From positions 1-6,725 of the forward strand of contig CAMURX010000095.1 in NCBI GenBank assembly GCA_947097615.1: 6,725 bases of DNA, written 5' to 3'. The stretch's first letter is position 1; each line of letters opens with the position of its first letter. Below, piece by piece: positions 1 through 4,630 of this stretch. This stretch comes from an uncultured Neisseria sp. (lineage in GTDB: Bacteria > Pseudomonadota > Gammaproteobacteria > Burkholderiales > Neisseriaceae). The translations under genes and the position numbers were made by a program. Below the pieces are notes generated by a model. The model saw nothing but the letters and a program-made list of their open reading frames with translations, was not told where the DNA came from and ran no database searches.

Positions 1-719
1 ACGCCCAGCACCTGCGGCACGGCGCGGATTTCGGCAACCAGCGCGGCCTGGTCGATATGCGGCGGCGCGCCCTGCATCAGGATGTGCAGGGTGTGGCGCA
101 GCACGGAGGCGCCGCTGTTGGCGATAAGCAGGGCGATGAGCACGCTGATAACGGGGTCGGCCCAGCGCCAGTCGAAAAACATCAGCAGCAGGGCGGCGGC
201 CACGGCGCCCAGCGAGCCGAGCAGGTCGCCCAAAACGTGCAGGTAGGCGCTTTTCATGTTGATGTTGTCGTGCACGCTGCCGCGGCTGTGCATATAGCGG
301 GCGACGAAGAGGTTGACGGCCAGTCCGACGGCGCCCACCGCCAACATGCCCGCGCCGGCGACGGCGGGCGGGTTGTCCAGCCGTTCGACAGCTTCGATCA
401 CGACGAACACGGCAATTGCCAGCAGGGTGAGGCCGTTGAACAGGGCAAAGAGGATTTCGGCGCGTTTGTAGCCGAAGGTCTGGCTGCTGTTCACTGCTTT
501 TTCGCCGAGTTTGAAGGCCAGAAGCGACAGGCCGACGGAGAGGGCGTCGGAGAGCATATGTCCCGCGTCGGAGAGCAGCGCCAGCGAGCCGGTGGCGAGG
601 CCGCCGGCGATTTCCACCAGCATATAGCCCGCGATGATAAAGAAGGACACGGCCAGCACTTTTTTGTTGGCGGTGTGGCCGTGGCCGTGGGCATGGTCGT
701 GATGATGGCCGGCGCTCAT
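1..719 (-). CDS. Cation diffusion facilitator (CDF) metal transporter, CzcD/ZitB-like, partial at C-terminus
   Basis: This is an inner-membrane metal/proton antiporter of the CDF family, which usually exports Zn2+ (or Co2+, Cd2+) from the cytoplasm. The 239 visible residues begin with a His-rich cytoplasmic tail (MSAGHHHDHAHGHGH) typical of zinc-type CDFs. The two metal-site motifs of the ZitB/ZnT group are present: H54xxxD58 in TM2 (SDAGHMLSD) and H161xxxD165 in TM5 (HVLGD). Hydrophobic segments lie near residues 21-40, 41-68, 86-110, 119-140, 157-176 and 185-203. The C-terminal cytoplasmic domain has just begun (LHILMQGAPPHID) when the window ends. The ATG at 717-719 follows a good Shine-Dalgarno, AAGGAG, about 6 nt upstream. 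A Correia-type element starts 40 bp upstream of the start codon. The family is clear; the metal cannot be read from sequence alone. No stop or frameshift is seen. Confidence 0.95.
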   Translation of the reverse strand, partial: MSAGHHHDHAHGHGHTANKKVLAVSFFIIAGYMLVEIAGGLATGSLALLSDAGHMLSDALSVGLSLLAFKLGEKAVNSSQTFGYKRAEILFALFNGLTLLAIAVFVVIEAVERLDNPPAVAGAGMLAVGAVGLAVNLFVARYMHSRGSVHDNINMKSAYLHVLGDLLGSLGAVAAALLLMFFDWRWADPVISVLIALLIANSGASVLRHTLHILMQGAPPHIDQAALVAEIRAVPQVLG

Positions 720-743
720 GTTCTGCTCCTTATTCCTTATGTG

Positions 744-764
744 GGAAACGGCAGATTGTATAGT
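744..764 (-). promoter_or_regulatory. Candidate -10 of the CDF gene at the Correia-element border
   Basis: Read on the minus strand, the outer end of the element (CACTATA) joins the flank as TATACAAT. This contains TATACA or TACAAT as a possible -10 hexamer, about 40 nt from the CDF start codon. No good -35 at 17-bp spacing is seen; TTGTAT inside the element sits 19 bp away. Correia ends are known to create promoters in Neisseria. The assignment here is tentative. Confidence 0.3.
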
Positions 765-864
765 GAAACAAAATAGGAAAGATACAAGGCAGCAAGCCGC
801 AGACAGTACAGGTAGTACGGCAAGGCGCAGCAACGCCGTAGATTTTCTATTTTGTTTCACTATA
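759..864. repeat. Correia-type repeat element (CREE-like), copy 1, 106 bp
   Basis: The element starts TATAGTG and ends CACTATA. Its terminal inverted repeats match at 21 of 22 positions. The core carries the familiar Correia strings GCCGCAGACAGTAC and AACGCCGTA. The length fits the short (about 104-108 bp) class of Correia element. The terminal repeats differ from the meningococcal type, reading TATAGTGAAACAAAATAG instead of TATAGTGGATTAA. TA at both outer ends fits the known TA target duplication. Such elements move only with outside help and can supply promoters, RNase III sites or IHF sites. Confidence 0.85.
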
Positions 865-888
865 GCCGAAAGGGGGCGAGACGGGGTT

Positions 889-900
889 TTCAGACGGCCT
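889..900 (-). repeat. DNA uptake sequence (AG-DUS), single
   Basis: An exact AGGCCGTCTGAA on the minus strand, standing alone 24 bp beyond the Correia-type element. It is the recognition sequence bound by the pilin ComP during natural transformation of Neisseria. Confidence 0.95.
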
Positions 901-957
901 CAAACGGGATGAGGCCGCTCCCGCCTTCGCGCAAATGACGTTTCTGAAACACGGGAA

Positions 958-986
958 AGGCCGTCTGAAAATGATTCAGACGGCCT
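958..986 (-). terminator. Inverted DUS pair, possible terminator of the PepSY operon
   Basis: Two exact DUS copies (958-969 plus, 975-986 minus) form a 12-bp stem around a 5-nt loop. In the direction of PepSY transcription (minus) the stem is followed by only a short T run (TTTCCC). Paired DUS downstream of genes often act as terminators in Neisseria. Because the U tract is weak and a foldback element lies between this hairpin and the gene, termination is plausible but not certain. Confidence 0.55.
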
Positions 987-1006
987 GAGGGGCAAACGGA
1001 ATGCCT

Positions 1007-1173
1007 TAGGGTCTGTTGACAATCAGCCTTGCGGCGGTGTTTTGGGCAAAAAATACCCGCCTGCCGCGTCAAAAATGCTCGCAAGGTGTCCAACCTTGCT
1101 GTGCTTTTTTCCTTGCATTCGGGCATTTTTTACTCAAAAAACCGTCTCGCAAGCTGAATGTCAACAGACCCTA
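1007..1173. mobile_element. 167-bp foldback MITE-like element with near-complete internal palindrome
   Basis: Perfect 15-bp terminal inverted repeats (TAGGGTCTGTTGACA at 1007-1021 and its complement at 1159-1173) bound the element. Similarity continues inward with small gaps (ATCAGCCTTGCG against TTCAGCTTGCG). Exactly at the centre a 7-bp stem GCAAGGT closes over a 5-nt loop (1081-1099). Both arms are 74 bp, and both contain the runs CGGG(T/C)ATTTTTT and CAAAA. No open reading frame for a transposase is present. If the outer TA pairs are target duplications, the mobile unit is 1009-1171, starting with GGGTCTG. The family is not identified; the ends are reminiscent of IS5-type or other TA-targeting elements. 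Confidence 0.7.
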
Positions 1174-1704
1174 GAAATCCAGATGCGAGGAGAGAACCTG
1201 ACCGTCGGCGGCGTTGACGCGCACTTCGTATTTGCGTGCTCCGTTAACCGTTCCCACTTCATATACCGGCAGGTCGCGTTTGTATTTCAACTCGGCTTCT
1301 TTGGCGCGGCCGCCGGTTTTCGCTTCGGCGGCGGCAATGGCCTGTTTCAGCGAAATGCCGGTCTGCGGCACGGGGCGGCGCGGTTTGCTGTCGTAGTCGG
1401 GGCGGCTGTCGATGATGCTGCCGTTGGCGGCGTCGACGAATACTTCGGTCTCTTCGCTGCCGTTCATGATTTCGACTTTGTAGTAGCTTTGGCCGTGTTT
1501 GTGGCGGAAGTCGACGTCGACGGCCTGTCCTTTGACTTTGGCCAGCGCGTAATCGACGGCTTGGGCGGCGCTGATTTTGCTTTGCGCGAGGGCGGCGTGT
1601 TTGCTGCCGGGAACCATGCCTGCGGCGTAGGCGCCCGCGCCTGCGGTGCTCAGGAGGGCGGCGGTGACGAGGGCGGCGATGATGCTTTTTTTGTTGGCTT
1701 TCAT
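1171..1704 (-). CDS. Exported protein with two PepSY domains
   Basis: A 177-residue protein beginning with a signal peptide (MKANKK, a hydrophobic core at residues 8-22, and likely cleavage after AYA near residue 27). It is probably periplasmic. Two PepSY-like repeats follow: about 42-101 (an ISAAQAVDYAL helix, then YYKVEIMNG..TEVFVDAANGSII) and about 117-177 (an ISLKQAIAAAE helix, then YEVGTVNGARKYEVRVNAADGQVLS). PepSY domains are thought to bind or inhibit proteases or to sense envelope conditions; the exact role here is unknown. The start has only a purine-rich AAAGAAAG as ribosome site. The gene lies 57 bp after the other PepSY gene on the same strand and probably shares its promoter. Its TAG stop is formed at the junction with the foldback element, so the original C-terminus may have been longer. 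Confidence 0.88.
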   Translation of the reverse strand: MKANKKSIIAALVTAALLSTAGAGAYAAGMVPGSKHAALAQSKISAAQAVDYALAKVKGQAVDVDFRHKHGQSYYKVEIMNGSEETEVFVDAANGSIIDSRPDYDSKPRRPVPQTGISLKQAIAAAEAKTGGRAKEAELKYKRDLPVYEVGTVNGARKYEVRVNAADGQVLSSHLDF

Positions 1705-1761
1705 AAGGTTTCTTTCTTTGGTGTCTGAATGATGGCTAAAGGATAATCGGAAAACGGAAAA

Positions 1762-2046
1762 TCAATAGTCGATGCGCTCTTTGATGATTTTCAGGTCGGG
1801 GTAGGAGAGCACGATGTCGTATTTGCGGCCGTTTTTATAGGCGTCGATGTCCAAAACGGGTTTGCCGCGACGGTCGTCGGCTTCGACTTCTTGAACCTGA
1901 TAGCCGCGTTTTTCCAGCATTTTCACTGCTTTGGTGCGGTTTTGCTCGAAATTCCTGTCGCTGTAAATCTGACGCTCGATGTGGTCGTCGGCAAAAGAAG
2001 CGGCGGCGGTGAGGGCGATCAGGGCGGTGAAGAGGGATTTTTTCAT
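1762..2046 (-). CDS. Small exported PepSY-like protein
   Basis: A 94-residue protein with a signal peptide (MKKSLFTALIALTAAASFA, cleaved before DDH) and a single mature PepSY-type domain. The mature part has an N-terminal helix (NRTKAVKMLEKRGYQVQEVEAD) followed by strands (GKPVLDIDAYKNGRKYDIVLS), resembling the PepSY_2 type. The ATG at 2044-2046 was chosen because it has an AAGGA site 6 nt upstream and begins a clean signal peptide. An in-frame ATG at 2164-2166 lies upstream of the predicted operator and would add a non-signal leader, so it is rejected. This is the first gene of the minus-strand pair and lies about 66 nt after the predicted transcription start. It diverges from the two-component genes, an arrangement often seen for PepSY proteins controlled by OmpR-family regulators. 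Confidence 0.88.
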   Translation of the reverse strand: MKKSLFTALIALTAAASFADDHIERQIYSDRNFEQNRTKAVKMLEKRGYQVQEVEADDRRGKPVLDIDAYKNGRKYDIVLSYPDLKIIKERIDY

Positions 2047-2118
2047 GTCGGATTCCTTTTTTTCGGTTTGAGGTAAAAGTGTTTGGAACGTTTGGCGTCG
2101 TCCCTGTCGATGGAGCGC

Positions 2119-2151
2119 ATTAAACCAAAGCAAGATTAAGCGAATCTTAAG
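2119..2151 (-). promoter_or_regulatory. Promoter and PmrA/QseB-type box of the PepSY operon
   Basis: On the minus strand the sequence reads CTTAAG-ATTCG-CTTAAT (2151 to 2135). This fits the established PmrA box HTTAAK-N5-HTTAAK. Ten bases later comes TTTAAT (2124-2119), five of six matches to the -10 consensus. No separate -35 is evident. The box occupies that position, as in activator-dependent PhoP/PmrA-class promoters. Predicted +1 is near 2112, giving a leader of about 66 nt. Confidence 0.65.
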
Positions 2152-2236
2152 AAGGCATTTTGGCACGAATTTTTATTCAATTCATTGTTTTTAAAACAAA
2201 CAAATTTAATTGCCCGTTTGGTATACGCGTTTTGTT
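2152..2236. other. AT-rich spacer between divergent promoters
   Basis: This 85-bp stretch is much richer in A+T than the rest of the window and has no gene. It includes GTTTTTAAAAC, a short AT palindrome, and TTCAATTCATTG, one mismatch from the IHF consensus. It may be an upstream bending or UP-type region, but nothing in it is conclusive. Confidence 0.35.
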
Positions 2237-2342
2237 TATAGTGAGTCAAAATAAAAAAGATACAAAGCAGCAAGCCGCAGACAGTACAGGTAGTACGACA
2301 AGGCGCAGCAACGCCGTAGATTTTTTATTTTGGCTCACTATT
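2237..2342. repeat. Correia-type repeat element (CREE-like), copy 2, 106 bp
   Basis: It aligns without gaps to copy 1 with about 10 differences in 106 bp. The core is nearly identical; most changes fall in the terminal arms and several are paired between them. The left end is TATAGTGAGTC and the right end GGCTCACTATT, so arm pairing is kept with one G-U type mismatch. Its last three bases overlap the first half-site of the response regulator operator. It sits between the two divergent promoters. Confidence 0.85.
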
Positions 2343-2372
2343 AAGCTTTCCTTAATCAAACCGTGCTTTAAT
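2340..2372 (+). promoter_or_regulatory. Promoter and PmrA/QseB-type box of the two-component operon
   Basis: ATTAAG-CTTTC-CTTAAT (2340-2356) fits HTTAAK-N5-HTTAAK. Exactly 10 bp later comes TTTAAT (2367-2372) as -10. This is the same architecture and spacing as the divergent PepSY promoter. The predicted start is near 2379, giving a leader of about 46 nt. Autoregulation by the encoded response regulator is the natural reading. The first half-site runs into the end of the Correia-type element. Confidence 0.68.
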
Positions 2373-2374
2373 AC

Positions 2375-2403
2375 AGGCCGTCTGAACGCCTTTCAGACGG
2401 CCT
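2375..2403 (+). repeat. Inverted DUS pair in the response regulator 5' leader
   Basis: Exact DUS copies at 2375-2386 (plus) and 2392-2403 (minus) form a 12-bp stem with loop CGCCT. The hairpin lies 3 bp after the predicted -10, so the transcript would start within the left arm and carry at least an 8-bp stem at its very 5' end. It could stabilise the mRNA or impede early elongation. It is not followed by a U tract. Confidence 0.8.
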
Positions 2404-2424
2404 CTCACTCATACGGAATCTCCC

Positions 2425-3087
2425 ATGCGCATATTGTTGATAGAAGACGACCCCCACATCGGCGACGGCATCACCGCCGGTTTGAAAAAGCTCGGCATGG
2501 CCGCCGACTGGTTTTCAGACGGCCTCCAAGGGCGCGACGCCGCCGCCCTCGCGCCTTACGACGCCGCCGTGCTCGACCTCGGCCTGCCGGGCATGGACGG
2601 TATGGAAGTCTTGCGTGCGTGGCGGCAAAGCGGCCTGAGCTTTCCCGTGTTAATCCTCACCGCCCGCGACGCCCTGCCCGACCGCCTCGCCGGTTTGAAC
2701 GGCGGCGCGGACGACTATTTGTGCAAACCCTTTGCCCTCGAAGAACTCGCCGCGCGGCTCAACGCCCTCGTGCGCCGCAGCCAAGGGCGCAGCGACAGCG
2801 GTCTGACCTTCGGCCGTCTGAAACTCGACACCGCCGCGCAAACGGCCACCCTCGGCGGCGAGCCGCTCGACCTGACCGCCCGCGAATGGCGTCTGCTCGA
2901 AATGCTGGTGTCCAAGCCCAAACACATCGTCAGCCGCGCGCAAATCGAAGACCGCCTCTACGGCTGGGAGCAGGAAGTGGAAAGCAACGCCGTGGAAGTA
3001 CATATCCACAACCTGCGCAAAAAAATTGGCGCCTCCGTTATCCAAACCAAGCGCGGGCTGGGCTATTGCCTCGGCGAAGCGCCTTAG
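2425..3087 (+). CDS. OmpR-family response regulator, QseB/PmrA-like
   Basis: A 220-residue DNA-binding response regulator, the normal size for the family. The receiver domain spans about residues 1-115 with acidic pair D8/D9, phospho-acceptor D51 (VLDLGLPGMDG), T79 (LILTARD) and K101 (DDYLCKPF). The winged-helix domain spans about 125-218, with the REWRLLEML helix, the recognition-helix region ESNAVEVHIHNLRKKIG and the final hairpin IQTKRGLGYCLG. LTARDAL, DDYLCKPFAL and SNAVEVH are shared with QseB and PmrA/BasR, which bind HTTAAK-type boxes. Two such boxes lie upstream, one before this gene. The start codon has GGAA 6 nt upstream. The partner kinase follows after 124 bp. An exact DUS lies within the gene encoding FSDGL, and a 10-bp core DUS encodes part of the inter-domain region. 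The TAG stop runs straight into GGCGTGTTGACA. Confidence 0.95.
   Translation: MRILLIEDDPHIGDGITAGLKKLGMAADWFSDGLQGRDAAALAPYDAAVLDLGLPGMDGMEVLRAWRQSGLSFPVLILTARDALPDRLAGLNGGADDYLCKPFALEELAARLNALVRRSQGRSDSGLTFGRLKLDTAAQTATLGGEPLDLTAREWRLLEMLVSKPKHIVSRAQIEDRLYGWEQEVESNAVEVHIHNLRKKIGASVIQTKRGLGYCLGEAP
2514..2525 (-). repeat. Intragenic DUS in the response regulator gene
   Basis: An exact DUS on the minus strand; in frame it encodes F-S-D-G-L (residues 30-34) in the receiver domain. The same SDGL peptide is encoded by DUS copies in recQ. Confidence 0.95.
2813..2822 (+). repeat. Core 10-mer DUS in the response regulator gene
   Basis: GCCGTCTGAA is intact, but the first two bases of the 12-mer read CG instead of AG. 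It encodes part of GRLKL at the start of the DNA-binding domain. Confidence 0.8.
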
Positions 3088-3211
3088 GGCGTGTTGACAT
3101 TTGGTTTGCAATGCAAGGCCGTCTGAAAACCATATCCCCCGCCATCACAGTTTTCAGACGGCCTCACCGATACAGAGGCCGTCTGAAACCCCCAACCGCT
3201 GACAACACGCC
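3088..3211 (+). promoter_or_regulatory. Inverted-repeat-bounded spacer between regulator and kinase
   Basis: The spacer begins with GGCGTGTTG directly after the regulator stop codon and ends with its exact complement CAACACGCC directly before the kinase ATG. Inside is a second perfect 15-bp inverted repeat made from DUS copies (3116-3130 and 3150-3164). In mRNA, nested stems could bring the stop and start codons together or hide the kinase start. No Shine-Dalgarno is visible before the kinase. The outer ends also resemble the foldback element termini (TAGGGCGTGTTGACA against TAGGGTCTGTTGACA), so this may instead be a decayed insertion. Confidence 0.5.
3116..3187. repeat. Cluster of three DUS in the intergenic spacer
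   Basis: Exact copies at 3116-3127 (plus), 3153-3164 (minus) and 3176-3187 (plus). The first two form a 15-bp stem with a 19-nt loop. The third could pair alternatively with the second, allowing two competing hairpins. No U tract follows either, so full termination between regulator and kinase is not expected. Confidence 0.9.
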
Positions 3212-4630
3212 ATGCCCCTTTTCAAAACCCTGCCACCCGAAACCGCCATCCGCACCCGCCTGTTCTACTATCTGGCGGGCGGCCTGTTTGCCGTCTGGCT
3301 CGTCACCAACGCCGTTTCCCTCACCCTCGCCCTGAACGAGCTCAACGAATCGGCCGACAGCCAGATGAGCGAACTCGCCCGCGCCCTGCCCTATATCGAC
3401 ATCGAAGACGACGAACACGACGACGATGCCGACGATGAAGACGAAGACGACGCCGAAGGCCAAGCCGACTGGGAAACCATCCTCCTGCCCAAAATCAAAC
3501 ACAGCTTTGAAGAAGCGCGGCGCGGCAACGCCAAAGACAAACACAACGGCATCGCCATCTGGGACAAACGCGGCAAACTCCTGCTGGCCGACGAAAAAGG
3601 CCGCCGTATCCCCTTCAGCGACACCCCCGGCTTCACCGACACCGCCCCCGTCTGGAGCGACGACAGCTGGCGCGTCGTCTACTACCGCAACGACGCCACC
3701 GGCCTCACCGCCGCCGTTGCCCAACGCTGGCACGAACGCCTCGAAATGCTCTGGCACATCGTCTGGGTGCAGCTTGCCGCCTCCCTCTTTGTCCTGCCCC
3801 TGCTCGCCCTCCTGCTGCGCCTGGCCGTCAAACGCAGCATCCGCCCGCTCGACGCCCTGGCGCGGGAATTGTCCGAACGCCGCGCCGACAACCTCAACCC
3901 CGTCACCCGCGCCGTACCGCGCGAAACCCAACCCCTTACCGACGCCCTCAACCGCCTGTTCGAGCGCGTTCAGACGGCCTCCGAACGCGAAAAACGCTTC
4001 ACCGCCGACGCCGCACACGAACTGCGCAGCCCGCTGGCCGCGCTCAAAGTGCAAAGCGAAGTGCTCGCCCTCAGCGACCCCGACGAACAGCCGCACCACC
4101 TGCACCAAATCCGCCAAAGCCTCGAACGCGCCGAACACCTCATCAACCAGCTCCTCACCCTCGCCCGCCTCGACCCCGAAAGCGGCCTCGCGCGGCGCGA
4201 GAACATCGACTGGGAAACCCTCAGCGGCCAAGTCCTGCAACAGGCCAACACCGCCGCCCGCGAAAAACGCATCCGCCTCAAACGCGACTTCGCCGGCCAC
4301 CCCCTGCCGCTGCAAGGCGACCCCGTTTTGCTGCAACTCATGTTGCGCAACCTCATCGACAACGCCGTGCGCTACTCGCCCGAAGAGAGCGAAGTCGGCC
4401 TGTACTTCTACCCCGATCGCATCGAAATCCGCGACCACGGAGCCGGCATCGCCGCCGAACACCTGCCGCGCATCAAAGAACGCTTCTACCGCCCCGCCGG
4501 ACAAAACGGCCAAGGCAGCGGCCTCGGCCTCTCCATCGTCGAACAGATCGCCGCCCTGCACGGCCTGACCCTGCGCTTGGAAAACCGCCGCGAAGGCGGC
4601 CTGAGCGCGTGGATAGAACAGGCCGTCTGA
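3212..4630 (+). CDS. Sensor histidine kinase, QseC/TctE-like, with acidic periplasmic tract
   Basis: A 472-residue inner-membrane kinase, a typical length, partner of the response regulator upstream. TM1 lies at about 17-41 and TM2 at about 181-204, enclosing a periplasmic sensor of about 140 residues. A HAMP linker (about 205-258) leads to the H box FTADAAHELRSPLAAL with phospho-acceptor H269, the N box (N380, N384), the G1 box DHGAGI (D408) and the G2 box GQGSGLGL. All catalytic motifs look intact. Residues 65-80 of the sensor are almost all Asp/Glu, suggesting binding of a metal or cationic ligand; this is inference by analogy with acidic patches in PhoQ and PmrB. The ATG is the only sensible start because an in-frame TGA lies at 3200-3202. 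It lacks a clear Shine-Dalgarno. The TGA stop lies inside a DUS, giving the C-terminus AV. Confidence 0.95.
   Translation: MPLFKTLPPETAIRTRLFYYLAGGLFAVWLVTNAVSLTLALNELNESADSQMSELARALPYIDIEDDEHDDDADDEDEDDAEGQADWETILLPKIKHSFEEARRGNAKDKHNGIAIWDKRGKLLLADEKGRRIPFSDTPGFTDTAPVWSDDSWRVVYYRNDATGLTAAVAQRWHERLEMLWHIVWVQLAASLFVLPLLALLLRLAVKRSIRPLDALARELSERRADNLNPVTRAVPRETQPLTDALNRLFERVQTASEREKRFTADAAHELRSPLAALKVQSEVLALSDPDEQPHHLHQIRQSLERAEHLINQLLTLARLDPESGLARRENIDWETLSGQVLQQANTAAREKRIRLKRDFAGHPLPLQGDPVLLQLMLRNLIDNAVRYSPEESEVGLYFYPDRIEIRDHGAGIAAEHLPRIKERFYRPAGQNGQGSGLGLSIVEQIAALHGLTLRLENRREGGLSAWIEQAV
3404..3451 (+). repeat. GAN-triplet tract encoding the acidic sensor segment
   Basis: Sixteen codons, nearly all GAC, GAT or GAA, encode kinase residues 65-80 (14 of 16 Asp or Glu, plus one His and one Ala). 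The tract is imperfect, so slippage would be limited. Any change by a multiple of three would alter the number of acidic residues without breaking the frame. Confidence 0.7.
3969..3980 (-). repeat. Intragenic DUS in the sensor kinase gene
   Basis: An exact DUS on the minus strand, encoding V-Q-T-A-S at about residues 253-257, between HAMP and the H-box helix. It is read in a different frame from the SDGL-encoding copies. Confidence 0.95.

Larger units (their letters stand above)
720..1170. other. Repeat-rich intergenic region
   Basis: No credible gene is present. The region lies upstream of the CDF transporter and downstream of the PepSY operon. It holds, in order: a 39-bp CDF leader, a 106-bp Correia-type element, one single DUS, an inverted DUS pair, and a foldback element that abuts the PepSY stop codon. 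Most of the 451 bp is therefore repeat-derived. Reading frames through it lack a ribosome binding site and run across the repeats. Confidence 0.8.

Noticed and set aside
57..776. Long plus-strand open frame opposite the CDF gene
   Set aside because: It lies antisense to a clear transporter gene, is rich in His/Gly/Gln from complementary codons, shows no family motif, and runs into the Correia-type repeat.
1042..1728. Plus-strand open frame opposite the two-domain PepSY gene
   Set aside because: It starts inside the foldback element and mirrors the PepSY codons; there is no ribosome site and its composition is typical of an antisense shadow.
2047..2166. N-terminal extension of the small PepSY gene to an ATG at 2164-2166
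   Set aside because: It would start upstream of the predicted operator and promoter and bury the signal peptide; the ATG at 2044-2046 has a good ribosome site and a standard signal sequence.
2169..2210. AT palindrome and IHF-like TTCAATTCATTG as an origin or firm IHF site
   Set aside because: There are no DnaA boxes or iterons, and the IHF match has a mismatch in the conserved part; listed only as an AT-rich spacer.
759..2342. Similar peptides (QQAADSTGST...RRSNAVDFLF) encoded by both Correia-type copies
   Set aside because: The similarity follows from DNA repeat identity; neither frame has a ribosome site or a conserved gene context.
2160..3335. 391-codon plus-strand frame covering the control region and the response regulator
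   Set aside because: It reads through a Correia-type element and then gives an Arg/Pro-rich shadow of the regulator in another frame.
3164..4561. 465-codon minus-strand frame opposite the sensor kinase
   Set aside because: It is a Val/Gly/Ala/Phe-rich antisense shadow; the plus-strand frame has every kinase motif.
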